From Sarcocystis neurona (Eukaryota; Apicomplexa; Conoidasida; Eucoccidiorida; Sarcocystidae), in contig KL647301.1 of assembly GCA_000727475.1 (NCBI GenBank), positions 1 to 64,000 of the forward strand: a stretch of DNA of 64,000 bases, in the 5' to 3' direction. Below the pieces are notes generated by a model. The model saw nothing but the letters and a program-made list of their open reading frames with translations, was not told where the DNA came from and searched no databases. Below, piece after piece: positions 44,601 to 56,442 of this stretch; position 1 is the first letter of the stretch, and each line of letters opens with the position of its first letter. The position numbers and the translations under genes are program-made.

Positions 44601-47446
44601 CTTCCCTACTTGGACATCCCACTAATGTACTACGACCTGAGTATCCAGCACCGTGATAACACAGATGACAAGGTTACGTTAGACGCAGCCCTGGCAGTGA
44701 AGAAGTACGGTGTTGGCGTAAAATGCGCCACCATCACGCCGGATGAAGCACGAGTGAAAGGTGAGTCTGGCACGTAAAAGGCTGTTCTGTGCAAACGTGT
44801 ATGCGTACACGTTGATTCATATGACGCAGCTGGTGGTGTGCGTTGTCCACGTTAGTGTCGTGTTCTCTTTTCTTGTGGCCTTCTACTTGTCGTTCCCTAA
44901 GTGCTGCACACACATGACTCTGTCGACCAAATGATGGTGCGGGGTCTTTCACGTTGTTCGTGTGTGTCACACGAAGCAGCGCTGACGCCACGCGATTTGG
45001 TGTAATGTTACAAATGTTACCCCCAGTAATCACAGTTATACAGTTTCACCTTTCAGATTGCTGGCACCTGCATCTGTTTTTTTCTCCAGTGGTAATGCCA
45101 CTGCTTGTGTTTTGTACCACACAAGCCGTGCTCTGCAAGGAAAGGAACTCCCCGTATTGGCGTTGATGTTGCTGTCTGCAAAGTTCGCTCTACCGGGGTC
45201 GCCTTCGTCGTTTATTTGCGTGTCTGGGATAGCAGGGTTTGTCTCTGTTTCCCTGTTGTCGGTAGAATTCAACCTAAAGAAGATGTGGAGATCGCCAAAT
45301 GCCACAATTCGGAATACGCTGGACGGTACGATTTTTCGCGCGCCAATTCTGATCAAAAACGTACGTGGCCTGGCAGAGTTCCACACGGTTGGCTAAATGT
45401 GTATACGAAGCGCACGCGTCCGTGTACGTACACCCAGCTCGGCACGAACGCACTTCCACTCGTATTCACGGCAAAGCTTCTGCCCTTCTTCCAGACGAAA
45501 CCTGGAGAGTCTCATGACTTTTGTGTGGTGGAGCTGCGTGGCTCTATCACGCGCACTACTATCTGCGCGTGAACAGCAGCACGCAGGTCTGCGTATGCCC
45601 GTGCGTGGACGTGCGCAGCACTACAGACGAAAGCACTTCTGGTGCACAGACGCGCGTGTCCCTAGGAACGCAGAAAAAACCTCGATTCTTGCTATGAAAT
45701 TGAGTGACGCGCTATTCAGTCGGTCGTCACGCTATTGTTCTTCCCCCTGCGCAGATTCCTCGGCTGGTTCCCACCTGGTCGAAGCCGATAATCATTGGGA
45801 GACACGCTCACGCTGATCAATACAAGGCCGTCGATTTTCGAGTGGAGCAACCAGGAAAGTTTGAGCTAAGATTCGTTCCAGCTGATGGGTAGGTTCCCAT
45901 TTTCCGCTTCCTATCAGGCGTCATGTTTGTCTCCTGCTGCCTCGATTTTTCTTTGAGAAGTAGACAATGCCAGTAGTATACGTCTCCCGGTACCCTGAAA
46001 TACTGTCGACTGCGTACAACGTCCCTACAATTTCATGCGACCGCGCGAGTTCCTCGCTGCCGAGGATGACAAGTACTGAACCTTGCTTGTGCACCGTACA
46101 TCACGTAGGCAACCACATCTTCCTAGCCTGTTGATGACTAGTCGAGTGCTTCTCGGGAGCTTTAAACTCTCTGCAACAAGCGGGGTATACTACCGCACAC
46201 ATGAGGAGCTGTACTCGTGCTGCCGTCGCCACGCGTGCGGCCGTTTGTCTCCTAAAGTCCGCCTGAACACCAACGCGCTACTTCGTGTTGCTCTGTTTTC
46301 CACCACAACAGGTCGAAAGCCCAAGTGTATGACGTCTGCGAGTACAAGGAGGGTGGTGTCGCTCTAGGTATGTACAACACAGACAAGAGTATTGCAGGCT
46401 TCGCGCACGCATGCTTTCAGGTGGCGCTGGACCAGAAAATGCCCCTCTATCTCAGCACCAAGAACACTGTCCTGAAAGTGTACGACGGCCGCTTCAAAGA
46501 TATTTTTCAAAACATTTATGAAAAGGAGTACAGGTCCAAATTTGAGGAGTCGGGAATATGGTAAGAGGGCTTATCATACTGCAGTGGTAATACTGTAGCA
46601 ACTGCAGTGTAGAAACTGCTTCCGGCGAGTGCTGTGAAGCTACTTCTGCTTGATAGGTTGCCGAAGTCCAAAATTGTTACGCAACTGCTGGTGTGTATCA
46701 CTTCTAGCAACAGCGTACATTCCCTTTCGTTCTACGGTGTATGCACAACCGATTCTCCGTGCGGAACTCCCATTTGCCTCCGCAGTGCCTGCGCTGTTGA
46801 TAGAGACTTGTGGCTTGTTCGGCCTGGACCCTCTTGCCAACGGTGCTGCCAAGCCTCGCGGCTAGAAGACAAACTGGTGTGCTTCACAACCGCACAAAAT
46901 GTCTTCTAGTCGTTTTTTCCCTGCAGGTACGAGCACCGCCTTATTGATGACATGGTTGCCCAAGCGCTGAAGAGCGCCGGCGGATTTGTGTGGGCCTGCA
47001 AAAACTACGACGGTGATGTCCAATCTGATGTAGTGGCACAGGGTTACGGAAGTTTAGGTCTCATGACGAGCGTTTTAGTGTGCCCTGATAACCGTACACT
47101 CGAGGCAGAAGCCGCCCACGGTACCGTAACCCGGCACTACCGTCAGCACCAGAAAGGACTGAAAACGTCAACCAATCCCATTGCTTCAATCTACGCATGG
47201 ACCAGAGCCCTAGCACAGCGAGCTAAACTGGATGGAAACGACAAGTTACAGGCTTTTGCAAAGGCAGTGGAGGAGGCTTGTATTGAAACTGTGGAAGCTG
47301 GGTATATGACAAAGGATTTGGCAGTCGCGGTCAAAGGGGATAAGGTGACCGAGGAGGATTACCTGTGCACAGAAGATTTCATGTCAAAACTTGCACAGAC
47401 CTTAGAACGCAAAGTCCTCGAGCGGCACTTAGTCTCAAGGGTGTAA
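41638..47446 (+). CDS. NADP-dependent isocitrate dehydrogenase with long N-terminal leader, six exons
   Basis: Converts isocitrate to 2-oxoglutarate with NADPH formation. Core exons: 43225-43320 (within the first long exon), 44595-44760, 45266-45360, 45755-45888, 46312-46560 and 46927-47446. All junctions are GT-AG and phase-consistent, giving 419 residues from MAKFHK, close to human cytosolic IDH1 (414). Seen in order: [32 protein letters not shown] (substrate Ser and Arg), [11 protein letters not shown] (active-site Arg and Tyr kept), LYLSTKNT (catalytic Lys), LIDDMVAQ (metal Asp), [23 protein letters not shown] and TNPIASI. The same frame continues upstream without a stop to an ATG at 41638, where [16 protein letters not shown] is a textbook signal peptide, followed by ~500 Ser/Arg-rich basic residues. 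That resembles a plastid/secretory bipartite leader but is far too long for a usual one. The MAKFHK ATG has G at -3 and +4, so an internal start giving a cytosolic form is possible. A CTGCAG acceptor at 41606 hints at an upstream exon. Confidence 0.9.
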
Positions 47447-50148
47447 GCATCGATAGACGCACTGCTTGTAGAGTGTTACGCTCTTTTAAGCTCATTCGCT
47501 TTTAAATGCGAATGAGTGAAGTCAAGGTGGTGATCACGCGTACATTTTACAACCGTTCACGCACAACGGGCTCACATGCCTCACTGATCTGTTGATTCCG
47601 TTTGCTACTTAAACGTGAGAGGGGAGTGAGACAGGTCATATCTTTTACATGCTATGCAAAGAGCGGGGACGCCTACTTTGGAACAGCTCGTTACACGTGT
47701 GGACACGAGCGATGCATTTCTTCGTTGGAAGCTTCACGTGCACTTGAGCGGCAGCATTGTGTGACGGGCGGGGTCCCAGACGATACGTACGACATCTGCA
47801 GTGCAACAGATAACCTTTAAATCCCATTGTCAGGACGACGGGTTTTTAACTGTTGCAAAGAAAGCAGCCAGCTTCGCTCTTCGAGTGAGAAGATTTCTGC
47901 TACTCCGGCTCTTTTCCATTATTTTCCTGTTCTACTCTTTTCCGTCCAGCTCCTACTTCGTCGTGCTCTCGTGCTGTCGTATATCTTTTATTACGTAACC
48001 TGGGTAACATCTTGCTATGGGTCGCGACGTTTCGTAGTTTGTATAGCCACAAACAGCCGCACACTAGTAGCGAATTTCTTCTCCTCCACCGGAGCGTACG
48101 GCTTGAAGACGTATTCTCAGAGGAAAGGTCCGGTGGCGTGCAATGAGTACAGGTCTGGATGCGTGCACTTGCGTTCTCTGGGCTTTGTCGTGTGATCAGC
48201 ACTTGCCCGTGTTTAAATACTTTGTACTATAAGTATCTTTGCGACTCCGCAGGAGGCTTACATAAATAAACGCCGGTGCGATGTAAAATCATGGATCACC
48301 GTGTAGAGTGACTTTCTAAGACTTCCGCAGGCGCGTAGTTGATGGCACGACGGAGCACTTGTGCACAAGTGGTGCTTGGCGCTTCTGCAGACTTCTCTTG
48401 TCTTCTGTAAGTGTCGCTGGTGCAGTGCCGGGGGTCAATCTTAGTCAGAGACAGCCGAAACCCTGTGGAGTCAGCGCGGTCGCCCGCACAGCCCCCTCGA
48501 CGTAAATTCAGTAGAGGAAGTGTTTGTTCATGTAAGATCAAGAAAGTCGTTACTGCCGGTGGTTTGTTGCCACGGGAACAAGATTTGCGAGAGACGTGTA
48601 TGCCTGCAAGACAGCAGTTGTAGGCCCACGTCGACGAGAGCAGCGCCGACGACTGCACGATGCACACGAACGGCGTATTGACAAAATCTTCCTGTAAGCA
48701 GGGCAAATTCCTTCTGGTGGCCGATGCACGCGAAGGTTTTCGTTGTGGGTGGGCAACAATATACGTACGCATTCTGCACCAGAGCACATAATCTGGGTGT
48801 GTTACGTGCCAAAGACAAAGCCACGAGCACTGGCGCCCACACGGAACAGGTAAACCCCGTTGTCATGCTGGACAGTGTAAAAAAGCGATGTGACGGCGAA
48901 AGGACAGGCGCCAGATGCTTTCACTTTATAGTTGTTTCTGTGTCTGTCCCATGATGCTACTTTCCTTGTCGTTGTTTTCTGCGGTCTCTGCCCCAGGTAA
49001 GCGCAGGGCCCGTTTACTAGGGTACACGCTTGCAATATCTTTGTAACCTGGCTCCTGCACTGCACACGGCGCAACGTAAAATGTACGTGCGTCCATCAGT
49101 TGGTAGAGACTGTAAGTTATTGACATGCTTTTCAGTGTAATAGCTACACTCCTCGACACGCGAATGCAAGAGAGACAACTTGACAGTTCAAAGGCAGGTC
49201 AGTCGCGGAGGTTTGTGTACAGCGTCCCCACCAGAGTAAACGTGTTTTTCAGGTGCGCACAGCTAAAGTTCCATAGTCAGTTAGAGCACCGTTAAACGTG
49301 TCGCCGTGCACAGCGCGGACTGCCTTCCCTGTTGACGTCCCGTATTCCGCACTCAAGACCTGTGTTGCCTTGTCGCTCTTGTGCGCTCGTGAAAAGAGTT
49401 CTGCAGAGCTTGTTTCTTACCTGCAGGTTACCGCTCCACTCCCCGACGCCTACTTGCATCGGTGTCGCATAAATTGTGTAGTTTACGCAAGACGCTTTTA
49501 TGTGTATCAACGTGTGCACAATCGAAGTGGAACTCACAAGGCCAGTCTACTCCGCACTGCTCCATTTCGTCCATCTTCTGAGCGTCAGTCAGATCGCTGA
49601 AGACGGACGTGCTGTCACCTGCAGACTTGTTCTACTTAACCACCGACGCTGTCTGTTACACCGTGGAACGCAAATATTGGCAAAGCTACGCACGTGCACT
49701 TTGCAGACACGTCTGTTTGTATACGCGAGTCATGGATAAGCAATGGGTTCCTTTGAGACGGTTTGTTCCATGCCTCTCCTTCACACAGATGCAGACCCAC
49801 GCTTTGAAGTCTTGTTTACTCACGCAGGATCGTTGCTGTAAAATAAACTTGACGTTTGCGGAGCTGTAGAGAGGTGTACACGGGCGTAGCGAAGGTGACC
49901 CCTACACATCTATACTTGAATCAACCTACCTGCGTAGCACTGTACATTGTGTGCATTGATTTACCTACGCGTGCTCTACACATTCATGCATCTAATTAGC
50001 GCTCACAGGGTCCAGCATAATCATCAGGGGCGCGGCACCGCTTTCCGTCTCCCAGGTCTCTCCAGTCGATGGGACACCTAGACGAGAAATCACGCTTACA
50101 TTTCCCACGCTCTGCAAGAGAAGGCTTCTGGTATAACGTACTGGAGGT
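47447..50148. other. Intergenic stretch, no supported gene
   Basis: A 9-bp perfect stem with an 8-base AT loop lies 45 bp after the isocitrate dehydrogenase stop (47491-47516), probably in the 3' UTR. Other frames (48296-48787 minus, 49298-49600 plus and others) have no domain or coherent splice pattern. This is the shared 3' flank of two convergent genes. Confidence 0.4.
47491..47516 (+). other. 3'-flank hairpin after isocitrate dehydrogenase
   Basis: CTCATTCGC (47491-47499) pairs perfectly with GCGAATGAG (47508-47516) around TTTTAAAT. It could stabilise or regulate the transcript end. It does not fit the histone 3' hairpin consensus. Confidence 0.5.
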
Positions 50149-51911
50149 TTATTTTCGCTGCCCGCGTGTCAGTGGGCAAGTAGCTGTCGTGTGCTTACTC
50201 TTGAAAGGATACTCTACGTGGCACATTACACTCAGTGCCGCTTTAGCAGCCCGTGAGAGGTTGCGGATTTTCCGGGGGCAATTCGGTCTTTCCGTGAAGT
50301 CCGGTGGGGCTTCACATGATCCATCTGACAGGCGCGTCCACCCCAGTGGACACGGTACAGAATAGTCTCTCTGCTCCGCGAGTCGTTGCGAAACACACGG
50401 CCAGGAAACGCTGCATTTATTCTCGATGGCCATCTTTGCCTCCTGCAAGCTTCCGTTCCTTCTTGCCACGGCTTTTGCTGCCCGAGGCGCTTTTTCTGTA
50501 GAGTGAGTAGAGTGTTTATCTCCTGTTGCTTGCACTTCCACTCCATCCCCTTCCTTTTTTACTGTGGCGAAATCCATACCGTTGATCGACCTACACGCTC
50601 CCGTGTAGGTTCTGGGGGGTGTGCAACTGTTAGAACCTGCCTGTAGAAGCCACCCCTGCGGACACAATGATTCGTAATTCTTTTCCAAGCAGGACGGTCT
50701 CTTCATGCAAGGCCAGCGGGCACTCCTGCAACGTTTCTCAAACGCAGCCTTCTCCGTGGGAGATGCGTCACCCCTGATTTGTCCTTCACATGCAGAGGGA
50801 GCAGCCTGGTTTTCATAACAAACGTAATCTGTGGTATTGAGTTCCCAGCCAACAGGACAGTCTTCGTCGTAATCCGTCCCAAAAGGATAGCAGGATGTAG
50901 ACAAACATGGGAAGTCGGCCTCGCACACTTTTGCCCACGCGGCTTTTTGCTTTTCCGTCAACATGGCAAATTCTCTTTGAACACGGGCGCAGGGCCCCCT
51001 ATAGGAGTCTAACGCGATGCAGAGACTGTTCTGCAGGCGGAAGTGGTTTGGACAGGTCTGCGAAAAGTCCTGGGGGCATGTCTCCCAAATAGGAGAAGAG
51101 ACCACGAAGGCTAAAATTGAACCCAAATGTTGGTGCTTCGATGGAGGCTTCCGTGGTGTTTGCGTACCCTAAAGAGTGGAGAGCACGCACAACAGTGTGG
51201 ACGGCATTGTAGCGTAGTATACAGGAGAATGCCTGGTACCTGGACGTCTTTGGCAGGCTGTGTTCTGCGCGCGACCGACTCGTTTGACCCTTTTATTTCG
51301 TTTGACTCCTATACTTCGTTAGCACTTCATCAGCGTTAGCGTCAGCCGCCGCAGGAGACTTCTACCTCTGTGCTTTTCTTTCCTCCCTCTTGCAGGGCGG
51401 AGAGGACCTGCTGCTGAAAGTGGTGGACGTCGCTGTCCGCTTCAGCTGCCATCGCAAGGTTGGTACGCTGATGCCAGCATTTAAGTCATCAACACCTGCG
51501 TTTGGCCTCTCGTATACCTTCTTTTTCTGCAGGACTGACGGCGGCAAACGTCTCCGCAGCAGGAGTAATGAAGTCAGTTAGAAAACTGCCTTTCTGCCTG
51601 GCTTTGGATTGCTTTTCCTCATCTGTCTCCGTTGAGTGAGTTGGATTTCCCCTAGTTCCCTGCGCCTTATCAATCGCCTCTGCTGTGACCGACTCAAGCT
51701 CTGCGCCTGCAATATCTAGGTTCCTTTCAGCGTCTGCGCGGTGTGAAATAGGGGCTGATTCAACAGGCCCCGCAGAGAGAGGAGGACCACAACACCTCGT
51801 GGGCGAGAATGGCAAAGCCGGTTGACTCCTTCCCCGTCGCTGCTGGAGAGCAGTGACTTCAGCACAAGACAATACTAAAGCAGCAGTTACGGTATAGAAA
51901 TTCATGATCAT
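50149..51911 (-). CDS. Secreted CPW-WPC domain protein, two exons
   Basis: Exon 1 is 51911-51518, from ATG. It encodes MIMNFYTVTAALVLSCA, a clear signal peptide, and a polar spacer, with donor GAAG/GTATAC. Exon 2 is 51110-50149, after TTTTAG. Both sides leave a codon split 1+2 (GCC), so the product is 451 residues. Exon 2 holds four CPW-WPC units: CPQDF...FPC, CPVGW...WPC, CPQGW...WPC and CPLGW...YPF. The Cys spacing and the intervening EKxAxExxC helices fit the family. CPW-WPC proteins are restricted to apicomplexans and close relatives, and in Plasmodium several are expressed in the mosquito-stage ookinete, at or near the surface. Here unit 1 has CPQDF instead of CPxGW, and the last unit lacks the Trp and Cys of WPC. 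The 407-bp intron could hide a small further exon. The domain call is firm; the exon 1 link is moderately sure. Confidence 0.85.
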
Positions 51912-54900
51912 TTGCCAGGATTGCCGATCAGAGCACAACTCCGGATTCAGCTGCAAATGACTGTCGCCACGATGTTATGAGACCTTGAGCATCTGAAGGT
52001 GATACAAACTTAGAACGGATATGGGGGACTGTGTGCTTGCTCCATCGAAAGTAAGGTCAGACGTCTGCGGCGAAGCCTGAAGACTGGAAAGCATTGCTGC
52101 GGAATGGAAGAGCGTGTGACGGACAACAGACAATGCTTGTAAGTGCAGTGCAGGGAGAACAACAATCGGAGCAAAAAGGTACAACCCCGTGGTAGCTCAG
52201 CGTAGGAACTGCTAAAGTGTCTCACGACCAAGCCACGCCACTAGCAACTTGCTATTATTTTGAGCAGAGTGTTCCAATGTCGTATATAATACACCAGGCC
52301 TGCAAACTTCCGTAGGACTCAAAAGGAACACTTACGCAGGACAGCTGAACAAGAAGTGTCTTGGTGGCGTCCGTTTTTCTTTTCTGTTTGACGAGCTGAC
52401 CACGCAAGATGCGACGTCTGACTAGACTTCTGGTTCTTTGCTGGATCATGGGTGGTGGAGAGAGGTAGCAAACTGGAAACAAGCAACTCAGTCGTCGTTG
52501 TCACATTGAGACGTGAAAGTGACAACGAGGCAAAATTCTGTTTGTGCGATTCCGGTGTACGTACAACTCATTCTGAACCAGTAAATACGGGAGCATCAGA
52601 ATACAAGCTCATGAATGATACAAGAAATGTCCGATCAGCACACACGCTATTCTGGTTTGCTTGGGGAATAATGCGAGTGGGCGTAATGACATGAGTGCGC
52701 AGGTCATTTAGCCGTTAGTCTTAGTCGTGAAAACATCTCCCTGCTTGCTCGTATTCGTTATGCGCTCGTTGTGAGTTTCTGTTTTTCAGCGGCGTCTGAC
52801 CGTCATCGTGCCCGCGTGCATACAGCAACGCCGCGTGACCCTTCTCACCGCTGTGTCTCCACAGTGAGTAGAACGCGACTGGTCGGCGGAATTAACTCGA
52901 CACTCACGGAGTGTGACGTTGCACCTGAACCTGAGGCATGACATCTAAACTGTATCAAAGAATTGTCGGTATAGAAGTCTTGTTTCGGTTGAAGTCTCTC
53001 ACGGTGCAGTCGGTGTAAATAAAGCCTCAGTTAGACGTTGCGCGCCGCACGTTTCAGGAGAGACCGGCGAGTGCTACAAAGATTGAGTTCTCTATGCTTT
53101 CCAGCAACGAACGAAGACTGACACATGTAGACGAAAGTGGCTCAGGTGCACAAAGTCGCTCTGTTTAGTGGAAGGCCTGTAGAAGAAAAACTGGCTGCGA
53201 AGTAAGGGGCTGCAGGGCGGATGCTACTGCTATGTGACCGCGCGATTATCTAGTCTCCTCGTGAAGCGACTAACACTCCGCGTAAGCTACAGTTGTATGG
53301 ACAGTCCCAGTACTCCTAAGAGTCTTATACGGCGCGGCATGCAATGCGTAACGGAACTGTGGCTTTTTTGAATAGGCTTTCGTACACAGGATAATTTCAC
53401 CTGGGATGCAAGGATACGTGCATGTTTACGGCCTACTACCGCGTCTCGACGTTGTAAACGCTTTCTGTCGACGTGTGTACACTGTAGGCTTTCGGACACG
53501 AGTGTGAAGTGCATTTTTGATGGCTAGTTACTGAATCTGCGCTGTGCGGGCAACTCCTTCTGCAATCTCTCCTTTCTATGTGTGTGTTTTCTGAGAGTCA
53601 CCGCGATCACGAGCAAGCTCTAGTTTTCAAGTTGAAATTGAGGACGTTGCCCCCCTTCAGTAATTGTAATTCCTGGAAAGGCACAACGCAAACAGTGGAC
53701 CGTCTCTTACAACCCAGTGTGTAGGCGTGTGCCAAGAATTCGTAGGAACCGTGGCGTCCACAGAACGTCAACTTCAACTCTTTGAGCGTAGTGTCACACG
53801 TAAAAGGACCTACTTTCTAGAACGTCCGTTAGCACAAGTATTCCGCGTACAGGGAAGGACAATGAGACACTCCTATCACAAGCTCGTCTATCTGTGTGTT
53901 CGGCGATCCCGATCGCATGAAAGGTACGTGGGCGTCATGCATATGTACGCACAGATGTGAGAAGTGTACACGGGCCACACCACAAAAACTCATGCGAGTG
54001 TTGGCCTCTGAGCGTTCTGTACGTGCTAGGGGGGCATCTGTGCTCGGCGACAAGCTATTTTGGGTGCTGGGTGCCAATGTTCTTGCTGGGTAATAGCGCA
54101 TGTCGACAAAAAGTTTCATTTCAGATGCTACCCGTGATGTCTCCTTGGTGGGGGGAGCCGCGCTCGTGGTGGGCGCGACGATGCCGGGAAGACGCTGAGG
54201 TGAACACGCCCGCGTCACGTTCGTGCCTCCGGTAGCAGCGGTGTCAGGAACTGCCCTGCTGCACAAGGCAGTCACCTACGGGTTACTTTTGAACGGGAGT
54301 CTCCTGAAAGTGGATGTCTCAGTTGTCTTAGACTCTGCCAGGTGCCCATTTAATGAGGATGTGGCAGCTTTGGAGAGCCTTTCTTGTTCGAGGAAAGTGT
54401 TACGTATGTCTCTTCCCCTTGTGGTCTCTGAGCCCTTTTTGCAAGCAGACGGAAAGCAGCCACGAGTTGCGTTTCCGACTAGGTTGTAGTGGAAGAAAAA
54501 GAACGCTTCTGCTTCAGCCACATAATGGCCTAGATGACGCTGCCGACATTGCAGTTCTCTTTTGTTTCACCTTCTTTGTCGTCTGTTGTCCAGTCTCGTG
54601 TGGCGCTTATTTCCATTCACTGACCCCCTTCTCAAAATGTGCCTCACGTAACCTGATGATGGTGGAAACCGTTGAATTACACAACTACAGGAACAGGGCA
54701 CATTGATTGTTATTATTGCAGAGCAGGCTTACCGTAACATTATTATCAGTGGGACTCTGGAAACCTGTAGTGCAATATTTTTTGATATAGCCTCAGGACA
54801 GCTGCAATTTGCGTGGTGTTGCGCCTCGCCGTGTGTCCGCCTCGGCAAGCTGACAGTTCAGCGAGGGGACCACGTACACGTTCGCGCCCCTGTGCAGGTG

Positions 54901-55087
54901 TAACTGCCCGTATGTGTGTCTGCATACATCCTTGCATACGCGTGTGTGTACGCGCTTACTGGTGGTGTCGTTTTATTTTTGTTTCACCTTGTCTCGCTTA
55001 TGTTAGAGAACAATTTGATCTGTGTACTGACTCTTTAGAGTCTTAGAAGTGCCGTTTTTCATCCCGGCATCGTGGAGTCGACAGACC
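51912..55087. other. Divergent intergenic region between the CPW-WPC and CCCH genes
   Basis: This holds the 5' flanks of two divergent genes. Frames at 53829-54275 (minus) and 54223-54489 (plus) overlap and are both partly protein-like, but neither has a domain, so neither is called. The segment 52700-53700 shows only short frames. No RNA gene was recognised. Confidence 0.35.
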
Positions 55088-56442
55088 ATGGCGCTACCGC
55101 CTACGCTTGACGACGAGAATCTCTACAAATTCCGCACCAAGATATGCGAACGATACGTGAAGCAAGGTCGCTGCGAGTTTGCTGACAAGTAAAAATCACG
55201 AAAAACTCTTGCGGAAGTGGTGGACGACTGATGTTAGTTTTTGTCTTGTGAGATGGGTTGCTGTTGGGGAAGCGCTCACAAAAGCAGTAGCCAATTTGCT
55301 GTTGTAGAAACAGCATTTCGGCTGTTCCGCTCTGTGGACGCCTGCCATAGCACTACTACTGTGTAAAACTAGTCCCAGACGGACTTCTACCGCTTTCCTG
55401 TAGAGATTTTCGAGTTTTGGCAGTGGTCCTTGAAGAAGCTGCTACACGGTGGCAACTGATGGTTCAAAGTACGAGTAGCACTGGCAGAACGATTGTTCGC
55501 AGATACGGAGAAGTTGGATTGGCCTCGGCCTGCAACACCCACAAAGACATCGTCGACTCATATTTTCATTGTTGCAAGGGTGGTATACGTTACAGGTGTC
55601 AGTACAGTCACGATCTGCGTTGGACACGCCGACCACCGTGGAAGTATAACTATCATCCGGAGCTATGCCACGATTTGCAGTTTGTTAAGGATGGACGCGG
55701 CAGGACCATCGCGAAGTCGAACTGTAAACAGAAAAGGAACTGCAAATTTGCTCACACCAAAGAAGAGCAAGTCTACCACCCAAAGATGTACAAAACGGTG
55801 AGCTCTGCTGCTGCTTAGAGCTCAGTCTGTCATATTTTTCTCCAGCATTTCAGCGCCGTATAAGCTTCCAACTGTGGGTTGGTGCCTTTCAGTCAGATGC
55901 TATTCGATGTCATGGAACAAGTAATCTTACTCTTCACCGTCCTTTCCAGGTGTCACAAATGGATAGGGTACGTTTGGTAGGGCAGAACTGATTTGCAGGG
56001 CGTCTGAGAACCTCAAGTATTCAGCGTGCCTCCATTTTTCATTACCACCATTTTCACTCAAAATGTAACGGTATACATTATGATGCTCCGACCATGGTGG
56101 TGCTTTTCTCTTCTTGTCGTCGAATGTAGAACGCCCAACCAGCGAAGGAGTCGTGGGTATATACCGTCTGTGTCCTGACGAAAGTGGATCGCGCTTCTTG
56201 CAACCTACCAGGTGACCCTCCCTCACGTACGCTATTGTCTATGTTCTGTCGAGTTCCTTCTGCAGGTAATGTGCAAACAGTTCCAGACCAGTGCATGGTG
56301 TGATAGATACTATTGTCCCTTCGCGCATTCCGCTACTGAGTTGAGGCCGTCGGACCCATCCTTTCTACCATCGAAAATCTATACGTCCGACGACCAGGAT
56401 TCGCTATGTCCGGATATTTATCTGGTACGTCAGTATAAATGA
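55088..56442 (+). CDS. CCCH zinc-finger protein, unkempt type, three exons
   Basis: Exons 55088-55188, 55596-55797 and 56266-56442 join in phase at GT-AG borders to give about 159 residues. Finger 1 is assembled across intron 1: C-x8-C-x5-C-x3-H (CERYVKQGRC, then EFADK, CQYSH). Finger 2 is irregular: the first Cys is followed by 18 residues before CKQKRNCKFAH. Finger 3, at YKTVMC, is C-x8-C-x4-C-x3-H, ending CPFAHSATELR. The YHPxxYKTxxC and CPFAH...ELR signatures are typical of unkempt-like and related CCCH proteins, which bind single-stranded RNA and influence mRNA translation or stability. The protein is short for the family. A good donor (CTG/GTACGT at 56425) lies 18 bases before the stop, so further 3' exons are possible. 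Lack of a signal peptide suggests cytosol or nucleus. Confidence 0.8.
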
